64,000 nt of DNA from Gigaspora rosea (lineage: Eukaryota; Glomeromycota; Glomeromycetes; Diversisporales; Gigasporaceae), in contig QKWP01000485.1 in the NCBI GenBank assembly GCA_003550325.1, forward strand, positions 217,762-281,761, written 5' to 3'. Under the pieces are notes generated by a model. It ran no database searches, was not told where the DNA came from, and worked only from the letters and a program-made list of their open reading frames with translations. Position numbers and translations under genes: made by a program. Position 1 is the stretch's first letter. The number at the start of each line of letters is the position of its first letter. Shown in pieces: positions 11,371 to 23,639 of the stretch.

Positions 11371-12214
11371 GGCCTCAATATTATATCATTTAGCCTCCAT
11401 TGGCTTCAGGTTCAAAATTATTTGACAAGTGGGAAGAACAACCAACCCTGGGCCGTGTTTTGTCTGCGAACAAAATTGATGCGAAAAACCAAGGTATTTG
11501 TTAATATACCGGTATAATTATTTATAATACATTAAGTTGTATAACATAATCACTTATTTTAAGTTTTAATCAATAGATTCTGAAAATTTTAAATGTATGT
11601 TGTGTTATTATGGTAAAAACTCTTACCGATACTTTTGTATGATTATCACACCGACAGCGCAAAAATGATCCTGACGATTTTATAACAATATTGAACAACT
11701 ATAATCCGAATTTAAAAATCTCTTTTTGATGCGATGGTTGAAATGACTCGTCCAAAAGGGAAGAATAGCGAAGTTAACAAACGTAGAATAATTGGTATTT
11801 GTTATCTGTTATGAATTCGCTGGAATGTTTTAAATAAACTAGTATATAATTTGTTTATTACTTTAATAAATTATTGGTTTTTTTTTTTTTTATTATTTAG
11901 ATAGATGCTAGTGCCGTAATTGATCTTAACGTCAGTTGGACGTGACGATACGTCAAAAAGCCGCCGTAATTAACATTTGCTAACACCGACGTGTGCCGCG
12001 TATTACACATTTATGTAGAAGTTTTTGATTGTGATATTTACTGTAAGAACCCATTGATTACGTGGTTTCAATTGTAATGTAAGGACCTTAATCTTGAATG
12101 TTTCTTAGGTTTGTGAAGTGATTAGTGGCTATTACAGCTGATTTGAAAATTAGTGCTGTAGTGGGACACGTGATGAATTTTGTGGAATTTGTTAGAAATC
12201 GTCTTTTCGATAAT

Positions 12215-12400
12215 ATAATTTTCGGCCGATATATTATTTTGTACCGGCCGAAATTAATCAAGTACATTCTTTTTTTGCTCTTTACACTGAGATAGAGCTA
12301 TTTTTTAATCTTTCTTTTAAAAAAGTAAAAAAAGAATATTAATGATCGAAACCAAGAACACTAATCATCAGCATTCTAAAAAAATAGCTCTAGGTTCAAT
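12215..12400. repeat. GGCCGAAA hairpin and small inverted-repeat element
   Basis: AATTTTCGGCC (about 12,219) pairs with GGCCGAAATT (about 12,246) around an AT-rich loop. Immediately after, GATAGAGCTATTTTTT (about 12,290) and AAAAAAATAGCTCT (about 12,378) form the ends of a roughly 100-bp inverted-repeat element. Confidence 0.6.
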
Positions 12401-12593
12401 TTAAAAAAAAAAAATAGTCAGTATTCTATTTAATTAGGCCAATTCTGTTTTGACCCGGCTAGTGTTTTTTTAATACGTATATTCTTATTCCAATAAATTT
12501 TAATTTTAATTTTAATAGCCGGTAGTACGATCTCCGGTTTCACGATGTAGATATAAAATAGTATTCGAGGGGTTTTTTTTTTCATCTTTACCT

Positions 12594-14070
12594 ACAGGTT
12601 TCTTTCGTCGTTCTTTGATATACCTTCTTTCGTTGCAGGTGTCGTCGTTGGTGTTGTCGAGTTCGATATATCTTTTCGTCGTCGGTGCGTTATAATTGGT
12701 GGTTGGTGCTGTTGAATTTGGTGGATCTTTTTCGGGGCGCCGTCGTCGTTAGTGTCGTTGAATTCGGTAGTTCGTGTTTCTTCGCTAGCGTATTCAAATT
12801 CGGTAGTTTTTATTTCGTAGTCGAATTTCGTCGTAGGTGTATCGTCGAATTCGAAGAGTTTTATTCTTTTGCGGGTGTATTTGAATTCGGAGGGTTCTGG
12901 CTTCGCTGCTGGTTTATCCGGTAGTTCTTGCTTTGTCCGAATTCGGTGGTGTCGTTAGTTTGTGCTTTACGTCTAATTAATTAAAATTTTTTTTTGTACT
13001 GGCATTTACGTTTTCTCTGTCTGATTTAGTAAGTAACGGTTTTCTTGTTTTTTTTTTTTGTTTCCATTTATTTCTAACTTTTTGCGTTCTTCTTTTTTCT
13101 TTAGGTTCCGGTACTGGGCGCGTCTTGTCGGCATAGATTTCGTCACTTGGTGGTTCCACGTTACTGAGGTGTTTGTCGTTTCGGATGTTACTGTAGATAC
13201 GGATTTCGTTGCTTTAGGTGTTATTAATTTAATTAATTTTTTTTCTTTTTGTTTTTTTTTTAGACCTTGTCTTCTTCAAGGATCTTGTCTCGTTTTGTTG
13301 GGTTTTTGCTTCACCGGATAGGCGAAATGGTGCCAGGAATGAGGTTCTAGAATTGGGTCCAATGGCTTTGGGATAAGTTTATTTGTTTCTTTTTTTTCTT
13401 TTTCTTTTACTGGCTCCCTTTACTAACTCTTTTTTTTTTCTTTTCCGTTGCTTTTTCGTTGGAGTCGTCCATTTTGTTAAATTTCCGGGCATTCGTTTAT
13501 TATCGAGAAACGCAGATCTGAAACAGGCTGTTGGGACACAAGTGCTAGGCATAGTTACGACAAAGAGGTTGGAGCTTCGTTTTTGGTTCTCGTTACCGTG
13601 CAGTCACCTCGTTATCGTCGATAAATTTTTCACTGTATTTTTATCGCGTTATCACGTTCTTTAACTAACGAAAAATTTTTTTTTTATTGAGTTTTACGAG
13701 CGTAGTGGGTCGTCGTTGATTGGGGTGGTTATTTCAGAATGCTGTTTTCTTGAGCTATCGTTGGTGGACGTTATACCATTATTTTTGGGGCTTGGCTTTT
13801 TCGTGACGGTTAGCGGTGGTTGTTTTCGACGGTATGAGAACTTTCGTGGACGTGTCGGTTTTCTTGAACTATCACTAGGTCATCGTTTTGGTATTTATAA
13901 TTTCGCCGTAGTTTTCGAGGTTGTTGGTACCTTGTAATTTCGATGTCGTTGGTGCTTGTGACTTCGACATCGTTGGTACTTGCGATTTCGATGCCTTTGG
14001 TAACTGTAGTTTCGTAGTTCGGGTTAGCGTATTGATATTTTGTTAAATTGGGATTTTAATTTAGAAAGTG
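12594..14070 (-). pseudogene. Possible decayed minus-strand gene with Thr/Glu-rich repeats
   Basis: This block is richer in CG dinucleotides than its surroundings and is open on the minus strand in several pieces. From about 14,060 down to 13,810 the frame contains an 8-residue repeat of the type STNDIEIT / STNDVEVT. From 12,955 to the TAG at about 12,596 it contains repeated TTEF / TTKF / SEF motifs with Lys/Asp/Glu-rich spacers. A short frame starting at 12,977-13,159 ('MEPPSDEIYADKTRPVPE') and another ATG at 13,472 ('MDDSNEKATEKKKK') lie between. Frame changes are needed to join the repeats (for example near 12,930), and poly-T stretches resembling introns separate them. No domain is recognised. 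It may be a degenerate secreted or disordered protein gene, or a spliced gene whose intron borders I cannot fix. Confidence 0.35.
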
Positions 14071-14089
14071 GGTAAGGCTAGCTTGAGTT

Positions 14090-14940
14090 CGGGTAAGAAT
14101 TAGTATACATGACGATATATGTATAGAAATTCCTATGTTGTAACAAATTTTCGAATTTAATAAAGACAATCTTTTTTTTTCGTCGATATTCAAATCGCGT
14201 ACTGTCGACTTGGTCACGTGATACAGATGGTTTGAAATGTCTCTGCGAAACGTAAAGGGGTTAGAGTAGGGTTAGGGTTGTTAAGGTTTTAAAAATTAGA
14301 TTTGTGGTTGTAAATCGGGTGATTAGGAATAGTTAAGGTTAGAGATTAGAATCGATGACTAATTATTCGATTATCGATCAAAAATTTCGAGCATCGAAAT
14401 AAGCTTTCATTTACTGAGTTTTTAATTCAGTTATCATCGAGCATCAGTGAAAGATTTAACTATTTGTTTTGATAATGATGACATAATAATACATTTTTTG
14501 ATTGAAATTAACTGTGTTTATATATTTTTGATTGATTATAAATACAAATGCATAAGGATAGATTTAATAGATTTTACAAATTTTCTAATTGACATTGGTA
14601 TATTTACTGTAAAAAACATGGAATTTGATTTAATATTGAATAAAGAAACATCTTTTGTTAATGCTCCCATTGAGTTCTCTTTATTAATGAAAAGAGTGAA
14701 TCTAATTACATTAACATTTCACTTTGTGAAGAACCCAAATCTAATATAGAGATGGGTGTTACTGATGGTTCTAAAAAACTAAGATTAGAAATGTGTGACA
14801 GGTCTAAAAAATGATCCTGGGTTTGGAGATACTTTGATTCAATCAAAGTAACTAATAAAGATAATTAAGAAATTTCATATGGTTAATGCCAAATTATAAA
14901 TAATAATAATATACAATGTTCTCAAAAAAATCAAAGTTAG
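14090..14940. other. Intergenic region, no gene recognised
   Basis: It contains a short GGGTTAGGGTTG stretch near 14,266 resembling interstitial telomere-type repeats. A 100-residue plus-strand frame (14,447-14,749) has Ile/Asp/Phe-rich composition and no motif I know. Its weak start context and lack of neighbours give no reason to call it. Confidence 0.3.
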
Positions 14941-14949
14941 TCAAATAAA

Positions 14950-15800
14950 ATCATTCAACATATTCAACTCTTTCCAACGATCATTTGTTCCAGCAAAAAC
15001 CCAAAACCTCTATAAAAAATTTTAATATAAACTATATGATCAAAGAGGGTTTACTGGGAACCCATAAGATAGCACCTATCATTTAGAGGTAGAGCTTATA
15101 GACTATCTGCTAACTGGTTTAGAGTTTATTACTTACTGCAGAGGATGGCACTTGTCATTTAGAGATAAGCTTGTAAACTATCTGCTGACAAGCTTAGAGT
15201 TTATCACTTACCAAAAAAGAAAGTACTAGCCCACTTCAAAGAAGAGTTCGAGGTAAATATTAAAACTTTACAAGAAGGAAACAACACTCCCTAAGAAAAC
15301 TATAAGTAAAAATTTTGGTATCAATGGCTCTAATAAAGTGGGCTTTTCAGTGTACTCCTTTTAAAAGATCAGCAGTGTTTACTTTAGCCAAATTGTGAAA
15401 GCACCTACCATATTGGATTCAAGTTCATGAGTATACTTTGGGAACAAAGTAAACAATGAATAACATGTAAGGTTTTTGGAGAAACCATTATAGAAATTGT
15501 CAAGAAAATATTCTTGAATATTCTTTTTCTTTTTTTTTCTTTTTTCTTGTCTTTTTTTTTCCTTTCTTTTTTCTAATATATGTAGGTCATACTATTGACT
15601 TTTTTTTTGCTTTTTTTATTTTGTTCATTTAAATTTGGTTTTTTGCTTAGGTTTTGTAGTTTCTTTTTCTTTTTTTATTTATCCTTTTCTTGTTGTTTTC
15701 CCTTATTCCCTTTTCATATATTACTTTGTTGATTTTGTTAGTTCTTTATACAGTTATTGTTAGTTAACATCTCTGCCAGATCTAGGTAGAAAAAGTTTTA
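14950..15800 (+). repeat. Dispersed coding-derived repeat, copy 3
   Basis: It shares 'CAACTCTTTCCAACGATCAT' with the copy near 5480. It has two internal tandem units of the 'ACTATCTGCT...GTTTATTACTTAC' block (15,090-15,220) and the 'AAAAGATCAGCAGTGTTTAC' block (about 15,366), followed by a long pyrimidine tract (15,510-15,700). Around 15,430 'GAGTATACTTTGGG' corresponds to the uninterrupted target site of the element inserted in copy 4. Confidence 0.65.
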
Positions 15801-15882
15801 AAGAAAAGTTAGTGGTTATGACTAGCTATAGATCCAAGCCAATAATCTAGTAAGTAGAGATATTATAAATACTTTGGTACTA

Positions 15883-16137
15883 TAGTCAGACCTCTCTAAA
15901 TGCACTCTTTTTAAGTACACACACTCTCTAAATGCACACTTAAGTGCTGGCCCAAATATATACTTAACCTTTAATAGTAACTAGATAAGATGTATTTTAG
16001 TTGTAAGATTAAAAAACTAGTAGTAAAATTGATACTTGTATATATAATTCTCTATTATATAATAAAATATAATATGACCACCAGGTTAATTAAAAAAAAA
16101 TCAAAGTTAATATAGTGATCTAGAGAAGTGTCAGGTT
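15883..16137. mobile_element. Small inverted-repeat element with pogo/Tigger-like end
   Basis: The left end TAGTCAGACCTCTCTAAATG is closely related to the ends at 37,504 and 55,366. A diverged inverted end (CTAGAGAAGTGTCAGG) lies near 16,120. No coding capacity. The left end is clear, the right end tentative. Confidence 0.45.
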
Positions 16138-16629
16138 GTTACTTCCCAAGTAGCACAGCAGATTGAAAGTTTAGTAATATTTTTGAAAATAGGTCTGTAT
16201 TCTGGTAACTATGGTTCAAATCAGTTGGGAAAAAATCTGTAACCTTGGTTTCACTATCTTGAATACAAGCTTTTAGGCATAATTGGTATTTGTTACACTA
16301 CTCCATCCAAGAAACTAGATAAGCAAACCCCTATTTGGCAAGTTCTGAGTAAGAAGGTAGATTAATGAAGTATTAATGATCTTTAACAAAACTACTAGGA
16401 TAAAGTTGGTACTAAATTAGAATAAACCTTATAGTGACAATATAGATAATGATACTGGTCTAAATATTCAATATGGGACTATTTTCAGTATGACTAGCAA
16501 TTTCTACAAGGGTAAGGGAGCTTCCAGAAATCAGCCGATTTTTGTTTACTATGTGTCTACCCCACCCACCCACACATGATACCCCAATTAGCCAATCAGA
16601 TTTTACGATTATTAAAAAGTTAAATATAA

Positions 16630-17665
16630 CATTTAATAGTAAATAACTTTTGATCTACTGGACCAAATTTGATGATTCAACTACCAAAATGATCCTCTTA
16701 ATGAGAGGATTCTAGCAAGCCCAAAATTGTTAAAATCAAATTACAGAATCCTGTGATCGGAATAAATTTGTGTTACTATAAAAGTTCTATAATTTATTAA
16801 ATAATTATAACCCATTTATAGTAACACAAGTTTATTTCGATCTTATGATCCTGTGATTGAATTTTAATGATTTTGGGCTTGCTAGAATCCTCTCATTAAG
16901 AGGATCATTTTGGTAGTAAAATCATCTAAATTGACCTATTAGATCAGAAGTTATTATATTAACAATTAAAAATTAATTTTTAATTGTTAATAACTTCTGA
17001 TCTACTGGGCCAATTTTGATGATTTAACTACCAAAATGATCCTCTTAATGAGAGGATTCTAGCAAGCCCAAAATTGTTAAAATCAAATTACAGAATCCTG
17101 TGATCGGAATAAATTTGTGTTACTATAAAAGTTCTATAATTTATTAAATAATTATAACCCATTTATAGTAACACAAGTTTATTTCGATCTTATGATCCTG
17201 TGATTGAATTTTAATGATTTTGGGCTTGCTAGAATCCTCTCATTAAGAGGATCATTTTGGTAGTAAAATCATCTAAATTGACCTATTAGATCAGAAGTTA
17301 TTATATTAACAATTAAAAATTAATTTTTAATTGTTAATAACTTCTAATCTGCTGGGCCAATTTCGATGATTTAACTACCAAAATGATCCCTACAATGAGA
17401 GAATTCTAGCAAGCCCAAAATCATTAAAATCCAATTACAGGATCCTAAGATCAAAATAAACTTAGTTACTATAAATGGGTTATAATTATTTAATAAATTA
17501 TAGAACTTTTATAGTAACACAAATCTATTTTGATCACAGGATGCTGTGATTAGATTTTAACAATTTTGGGCTCACTAGAATCCTTTCATTAAGAGGATCA
17601 TTTTGGTAGTTGAATCATCAAATTTGGTCCAGTAGATCAAAAGTTATTAATTATTAAATATTATT
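16630..17665. repeat. 347-bp tandem array of foldback units
   Basis: The text 'AACTACCAAAATGATCCTCT' recurs at 16,679 and 17,026 and, modified, at 17,373, giving a 347-bp period. Each unit is itself a near-perfect inverted repeat: the left half (ACCAAAATGATCCTCTTAAT) pairs with ATTAAGAGGATCATTTTGGT in the right half. The first two units are almost identical, the third diverged. No open frame; likely derived from a foldback/MITE-type element amplified in tandem. Confidence 0.9.
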
Positions 17666-17879
17666 AAAAAATCTATAATTTTGGTCAAAAATAATTTTGC
17701 AACTTTGGCCAGAATTATGAAATTTTGGCCAGAATTACACCTAATACTTTAGCTGACCCCACCACCCTCCCAGAAATCAGCTAATTTCTGAAAGCCCCCT
17801 AAAGTAGCCTTAAGGCTAGTAGGTAATTGAGAATAACCTCAGATAGTTATTAATAAAAAGTAGTTTATGTATATATAAG

Positions 17880-18030
17880 TAATAGATGAAAGAGAACCCG
17901 AATAATCTATGTGAGTTCATAGTTGAAAAATAGCTAATGGAGGGCCATTTTTTAAAAAAAGGTTATATTTGAAAAGTAGATTGAAGAAAAAGATTATATT
18001 TGAAACCCGCTAATTAGCAAAATAGGTGGG
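17880..18030. other. Short inverted motif partner of 19,655-19,690
   Basis: GAATAATCTATGTGAG near 17,898 is the inverse of CTCACATAGATTATT near 19,662. It may be the ends of a larger element that contains the two small elements below and the assembly gap. This could not be tested because of the gap. Confidence 0.3.
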
Positions 18031-18032
18031 CC

Positions 18033-18374
18033 CTCAAAAGTAGAAACCAGACAATTTGACAATTTTTTGAAAATTAACCTATTTGATTGATCAGGTGTAA
18101 AATTTAAAGCCCAAACTTTTTTACTTAATAATGAAAGTCTGATCACTTAATAAATTTTTGTGATACAACGGTTAAAAGCTTTTGACACTATAATCTAAAC
18201 ATAGATTTACTGAGATTTTAAAAGCAATCTACAGGTCTAATAATCCTGTTTAAATAGGTTTGTTAATCATGAATATACTATTTTTAGATTGTTTTGATTT
18301 TGTGTAACAAAATAGTTTTTGCCGATTTTCTCAAAACCCATGATCTGCCAAATTGTCTGGTTTCTACTTTTGAG
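18033..18374. mobile_element. Non-coding element with 26-bp terminal inverted repeat
   Basis: CTCAAAAGTAGAAACCAGAC (left) and GTCTGGTTTCTACTTTTGAG (right) are exact inverted repeats, extending a few more bases to CAATTTG. The interior continues as imperfect complement. No target duplication could be read with confidence. Confidence 0.75.
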
Positions 18375-18385
18375 AGCACAGGTAT

Positions 18386-18729
18386 ATGGGGTGTTACATA
18401 TTAAAATAGACCTTTTTTGCAATTTTTTGAAAATTGAGTTTTCATTAAATTTATATATATTTTGATATGATCAATATTTTTCAATTATAAATGAAAGTCG
18501 ATTTGCATAATAAAAAATCAAGGTAATTGTAAAAGAAAAATTACATGAGGCTGCATAAGGCCAACATATTACAAGATTACCTGATAGTCATCTATTACAT
18601 TTAACCAAGCAAAATCGTAAAATTTAATTAATTCTGGATCAGTCCGAAAATTAAAACAAATAATTAAACTCAATTATCTCAAAATAAATTATATGTAAAA
18701 AAGGGCTGTTTTAATGTGTAATACCCCAT
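18386..18729. mobile_element. Non-coding element with ATGGGGTGTTACAT ends
   Basis: ATGGGGTGTTACATATTAAA on the left is matched by TTTTAATGTGTAATACCCCAT (as two blocks) on the right. The element is about 344 bp and non-coding, flanked by TAT/ATAT. It lies directly after the previous element. Confidence 0.7.
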
Positions 18730-19008
18730 ATTTGAAAGAATGCTAATGGGGTAATTTTTATAAATGTTATATTTGAAATGTGCTAATAAAAATTGGAAAA
18801 ATGCAAAAATCAGAAAAATGCAAAATTAAATAAAAATTAACCAAAATAGAGAAGGTTTTTTTTTAAGTTTTTTTACACAACTTGTAAATTATATATTTAT
18901 GATTGTTGGCAGCTTGTAGATAAAATGGGTTTAAATGATTTTGAACTTTGATTTTTTTTTTTTTTTAGGAATATTTGGGTTTTTTTTAGGAATTATTTGG
19001 TTTTTTTT

Positions 19009-19446
19009 NNNNNNNNNNNNNNNNNNNNNNNNNNNNNNNNNNNNNNNNNNNNNNNNNNNNNNNNNNNNNNNNNNNNNNNNNNNNNNNNNNNNNNNNNNNN
19101 NNNNNNNNNNNNNNNNNNNNNNNNNNNNNNNNNNNNNNNNNNNNNNNNNNNNNNNNNNNNNNNNNNNNNNNNNNNNNNNNNNNNNNNNNNNNNNNNNNNN
19201 NNNNNNNNNNNNNNNNNNNNNNNNNNNNNNNNNNNNNNNNNNNNNNNNNNNNNNNNNNNNNNNNNNNNNNNNNNNNNNNNNNNNNNNNNNNNNNNNNNNN
19301 NNNNNNNNNNNNNNNNNNNNNNNNNNNNNNNNNNNNNNNNNNNNNNNNNNNNNNNNNNNNNNNNNNNNNNNNNNNNNNNNNNNNNNNNNNNNNNNNNNNN
19401 NNNNNNNNNNNNNNNNNNNNNNNNNNNNNNNNNNNNNNNNNNNNNN
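19009..19446. other. Assembly gap (run of N) between poly-T tracts
   Basis: The unknown bases are bounded by long T homopolymers on both sides, the usual cause of local assembly failure. Nothing can be said about the contents. Frames running across it are artefacts. Confidence 0.99.
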
Positions 19447-19484
<38 letters not shown>

Positions 19485-19679
19485 GGAACATTTTGTTTTT
19501 TTTTTTTTAGAGAAAAGTTTTGTTTTTTTTTAGAAAACGTTGTATTTTAAAAAAAGTTAAAAGTGGATAAAAGTTCTATCTAATGTGTGATATATAGCTT
19601 ATATATACTAAACCAAAAGTGCTAACCAAAAAAATTTTTTACTATGATGCTCAAATATAACCTCACATAGATTATTTGG

Positions 19680-19985
19680 GGTCCTGGTGAAGAAATCTGA
19701 ACATCAAGTACAGAGGTCATACTTTATTTTTTTAGCAAAAACCCCTAAAATTTAAAAAGCAAAAAACAGTTTTTGGCAATTATCTTGGCATCTAGTAGTT
19801 CAATTTGAATGAACTTTTTTTTAAATGAAGCTTTTATTGAAGTGCATTAACAAAAAAAGTTCATTCAATTTAATCACTAAATAAGGAGTTATTTAAGTAA
19901 ATTGAGATTTGTCATTTTTAGCAAATTAGGTCAAAATTGGTCAAAATTTAGTTATAATCTATATAAAAGATATTTAAGATTCTAT
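19680..19985. mobile_element. Diverged copy of the GGACCCC-ended 0.3-kb element
   Basis: 'TACAGAGGTCAT', 'GGCAATTATCTTGGCATC', 'AAAAAAAGTTCATTCAATT' and 'AGCAAATTAGGTCAAAATTG' occur in the same order as in the well-defined copies at 44,332-44,626 and 55,830-56,127. The outer TIR is modified, so boundaries are approximate and no target duplication is claimed. Confidence 0.65.
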
Positions 19986-20106
19986 AGACAAAGCATTGAT
20001 CAAAGGGTTTAAAATAGGCAGGTCCCATAGTTGGTTTGCAGGTATAGCAGCTAGTGTAGAACCTTTGGCAGATTATTTAAATTAATACCAAAAGTGCATA
20101 TATAGC

Positions 20107-20311
20107 TAGTTGTACCTCTCTCTAATCTGAACCTCTCTAAACTAAACACTATTAAACTCTCTCTAAACCAAACAAAATGTTCTAGAACATTTGTAAATTT
20201 TATTATAAAGTTCAGATAAGCTATATATAACTTTTTGAAAACTGAACTATTTCAAATTTTTACATAGTAAAAAAAAGCAGTTCCGCAGTTCGGATTAGAA
20301 AGAGTTGACTG
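20107..20311. mobile_element. Short element with CAGTCAACTCTTTCTAATCC-type ends
   Basis: The left end CCTCTCTCTAATCTGAACCT and the inverted right end GTTCGGATTAGAAAGAGTTG resemble each other and the pogo/Tigger-like ends elsewhere in the window. About 205 bp, non-coding. It lies just outside the CACTA-type element. Confidence 0.55.
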
Positions 20312-20339
20312 CTTGTCAACAGTATTGTCACAAGACAGC

Positions 20340-20356
20340 CACAGGTCAAATAAATG
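20340..20356 (+). repeat. Left terminal inverted repeat of CACTA-type element
   Basis: CACAGGTCAAATAAATG, preceded by the AGC target duplication. It matches the right terminus in inverted orientation with two substitutions. Confidence 0.88.
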
Positions 20357-20388
20357 ACTAACGGAATACACCTATATAGCCCTATTAT

Positions 20389-20880
20389 TTACCCAGTATG
20401 CATATCGGGATAATATAAATGGAATAATAACAGTAAACTAACAGATACCTGTATTAGAGTAAGATAAAAGATAAATATCGGGTATAAAATAATATACCTA
20501 TTGCTTCTTAATACTATCCCGATATAAATGTCAGGATAGTATAGAAGGGAAAATAATGGTAAGCTAACAGGAACCAGTATCAAAGCAAAGTACAGGTATA
20601 CAAAAGGTATAAAAAATTTATACATTTTTTTCTTCTTTTATTATCCCGATATTCAACTTAGATGTTAGTAGCATCATAGAAGGATATAGGTATATAAAAA
20701 GTATAAAAACTATACATGATTTTTTTCTTCTTTTATTATCCCGATATTCAACTTAGATGTTAGTAGCATCATAGAAGGATATAGGTATATAAAAAGTATA
20801 AAAACTATACATGATTTTTTTCTTCTTTTATTATCCAGATATTCAACTTAGATGTTAGTAATATCATGTATAAAAAGTTA
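20389..20880. repeat. Left subterminal repeat region
   Basis: ATATCGGG/CCCGATAT motifs occur near 20,402, 20,475, 20,517, 20,643 and 20,738. A 95-bp unit (TTATCCCGATATTCAACTTA, then AGATGTTAGTAGCATCATAG) is tandemly repeated from about 20,641, 20,736 and, diverged, 20,831. Such repeated short motifs near both ends are where the element's own DNA-binding protein acts in known CACTA elements. Confidence 0.85.
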
Positions 20881-21090
20881 TATATAGAGATATATTTATA
20901 GCAATATTACATATATAGCTTTTATTTGTTTTATTTGCGACTACTCATGCAAACAATACGTTTGATTTATTTATAAAATAAACTACTTCTATATGCATAT
21001 ACATATATCATTTATGTACATTAAAACAATACAAAAAAAAGAAAAGAAAAGAACGATTAATTTTTTTTTAGTTCTTGTCTCCCCTTCCTC

Positions 21091-23580
21091 CTATTCCGAC
21101 ACAAAAAATTTTTTTAAAACTTCTTCAGAATTTGATAGTATCTCTAAAATTTCACTTTCGGCAAAATCATCTGGATTCAGATCCTCATCTATATGAAAAA
21201 CAAAATTAGTGATTTAATTATATATTATTAATTAATATATTTATCTAATTTACCTGAAGATAACGATAGGATTTCTGGTTCTTCTCCTAATATATCTGAT
21301 ACAAAAGAAGGGTTTTTATCTCTATACGATAATAAATTTCCTAATATAAAAAAATATATACACATTAAATAAAAATTTCACTAAAATATGTGTAAGCAAA
21401 TATAAATTAATTTATACATACTGATATCAGAAGGAGATGGGTTCATTTCAAAATCAGTTGGTTGTATATCAGGAGCCGGGATCATTTCAACTGCCTTTTG
21501 CTTGCCTTTATTAATTTTATTAAAATTAAAATCGGTTGGTTGTGTATCAGGACCTGGGTTCATTTCAGAAGGAGGTGGGTTCATTCCAAAATCGGTTGGT
21601 TGTGTATCAGGAGCCATGGTCATTACAACTGTCTTTTGCTTGCCTTTATTAATTTTATTAAAATTAAAATCGACTGGTTGTGTATCAGGAGCTGAGGTCA
21701 TTTCAACTGCTTTTTGCTTGCCTTTATTAATTTCATTAAAATTAAAAGCGGTTGGTTGTGCAAATTCTTTTTATCAAATTCAAAAACTAGTATTAGTTTC
21801 TATAATTAAAACCAATAAGGCCATAAAAGCTTACCTTTGGATAATGGTTTAACAACATCTGACCTTACTCTTTTTTTATTAAACTGATTTCTTGTAATGT
21901 GCGTTTTCGGTAGGATGGCGCTTGGCCTGGCAACAGGCACAAAATCAGAATCATTATCACCGGAATAATGATCTGATAATGGTATAGGCTCGTTTTCATC
22001 TTCGGATGATTTCGCAATTAACCAGTCCGGTGTGTTGGGTGGTGGTCTAGAATTTTCTTCCATCAAAAACGGACCATTTCTTCAACGGAACTGGTCAGTT
22101 TTTTTTGCGCTTTTTGCTGACACTACCCTCTTTGCCATCCACAAAATTTCCTTCAACTAAAAAGCAACAAATTAAAATATTTAAGTAAATATTTGATATT
22201 GCTATAAGGAAAAACGAAAAAAAAGTATGTTGTCAAGTAAACAAATTACACCATTCAACATATTGGCAATATATACAAGTGCCACAAAAGAAAACCTGTT
22301 ATCGGGATTGCAATTATTAGATAAATTGTGTCTGGTACAAAATATAATTGAAAACCTAATGGCAGGCTTTTCTTTACCGGCACTCATATATATATCATTA
22401 TCAGGTTTTCAAAAGTAATAACATTTTTAAATATAGGTAAGTTTAATTACCTTAGAGGAATGCCAGTCTTTATCTAATACTTTGATGACTTGGTCATTCT
22501 TGTCATCCTCTTGGCGAACCCTATCTCTTCTTTCTCTGTTTGCCTTTTCCACATCGGTTTCTGAAATTTCTTCACTATGATACTCCTGATCTTTTAAAAT
22601 TCGTTGAATATCGGCAATGGCTTGCCTTTTGGACATGTCTTTGGGCAGATTACCATATAGGGAGCAGCTCTTTGTTTTAACAAAGTGGCTAAAGCCTTTC
22701 TGCCGTCTTTGCATTTTCTAGATTAAATAAATAAAATAAAATTTAAATAGTGCCGATATTTATATTAGCAAGATTAATAATAATAAAATAAAAAAAAATA
22801 AATAGAGCCGATATTAATAATAGTAATAATATACTATCAAAATAAAAATAAAAAATAAATAGATAATATACAGTAGATGCCCGAGTATTTAATCTTCTTC
22901 TTTTTTTCGCTTGTGCATTCCTTTGCCTATCTAGCCTTTCCAAATACGTCTCTCTCTGGTGCCTATGCAGTTGGCGAATCACCCAGAGTATTTGGCGGTT
23001 ATGAGCATGATATTTTGCAACATCACGCTTCACAGTCAGGAAAGGTCCGGAAAGAAACTGCCCCTTAATTTCTTTCCATTTTTTTTCGGATCTGGTTGAT
23101 CTCGGTTGGTTAAATTATCTAGCGAGAATAAAATATCTCTCTGTGAAAATAAAATAAAATAAAATAAAATAAAAAAAATATAATAAAAAAAAATATAATA
23201 AAAAATATAATAAAAAAATATAATAAAAAAATAAAAAATAAATAAAAATAAGATAACATGCCCGAAAAGCTTTTCTTAGTTCGCCATCAGAATCTTCGGA
23301 ACTGGTATCAGTATTGATACTATCGTTATTATCGCTATCAGTAACATTGCCACTACTGCTACTACTGCCACTAGTAGAAGATAGTAACACTAGTGTTCTC
23401 ATATGTTCTACATACATATTTAATGTAAATACATATATGATTTAACTTAATATACAATATTTCTGATATACCTCTTGATGAAGACGAAGTACTGTGGCTT
23501 CTTTTTCTACCACTTTGTCTAACTTTCGGCCTGCTTTTTCTTTCATATAAAACAACATGATCAGGATCGATAGTATTCAT
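21091..23580 (-). pseudogene. TnpA-like accessory gene A of CACTA-type element
   Basis: Eight exons can be read on the minus strand: 23580-23472, 23407-23262, 23140-22872, 22717-22451, 22156-21835, 21766-21422, 21340-21254 and 21188-21091. Donors are GT except a GC donor (GCATGT) after exon 2; phases fit throughout. The N-terminus is basic and Ser-rich. Exon 3 encodes a helical basic region ('RQLHRHQRETYLERL'). Exon 4 contains 'EISETDVEKANRERRDRV' and 'VIKVLDKDW'. Exon 6 contains repeats of APDTQPTDF and INKGKQKAVEM, and the end is acidic. It is homologous to the gene at 28,710-31,478 with equivalent exon borders. Breaks: an A run of 8 in exon 3 (T8 at 23,079-23,086) shifts the frame by one, and TGA at 22,084-22,082 interrupts exon 5. 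The end-binding role is inferred from position, not from a recognised domain. Confidence 0.75.
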
Positions 23581-23639
23581 TTTTATTAAAGAAAAGAAAA
23601 AAGAATCAATGAAAAAAGTTGTGAGAAAAAACAATAAAA

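Noticed and set aside
14255..14285. GGGTTAGGGTTG as an interstitial telomere
   Set aside because: Only about two units; similar words elsewhere in the window belong to a dispersed repeat.
18931..19533. Long open frames on both strands across the run of N
   Set aside because: They are produced by undetermined bases and poly-T/poly-A tracts; there is no sequence behind them.
20993..22418. Several plus-strand frames (20,993; 21,462; 21,502; 22,227)
   Set aside because: All are antisense to exons 5-8 of accessory gene A or its introns; the minus-strand exon chain explains the openness.
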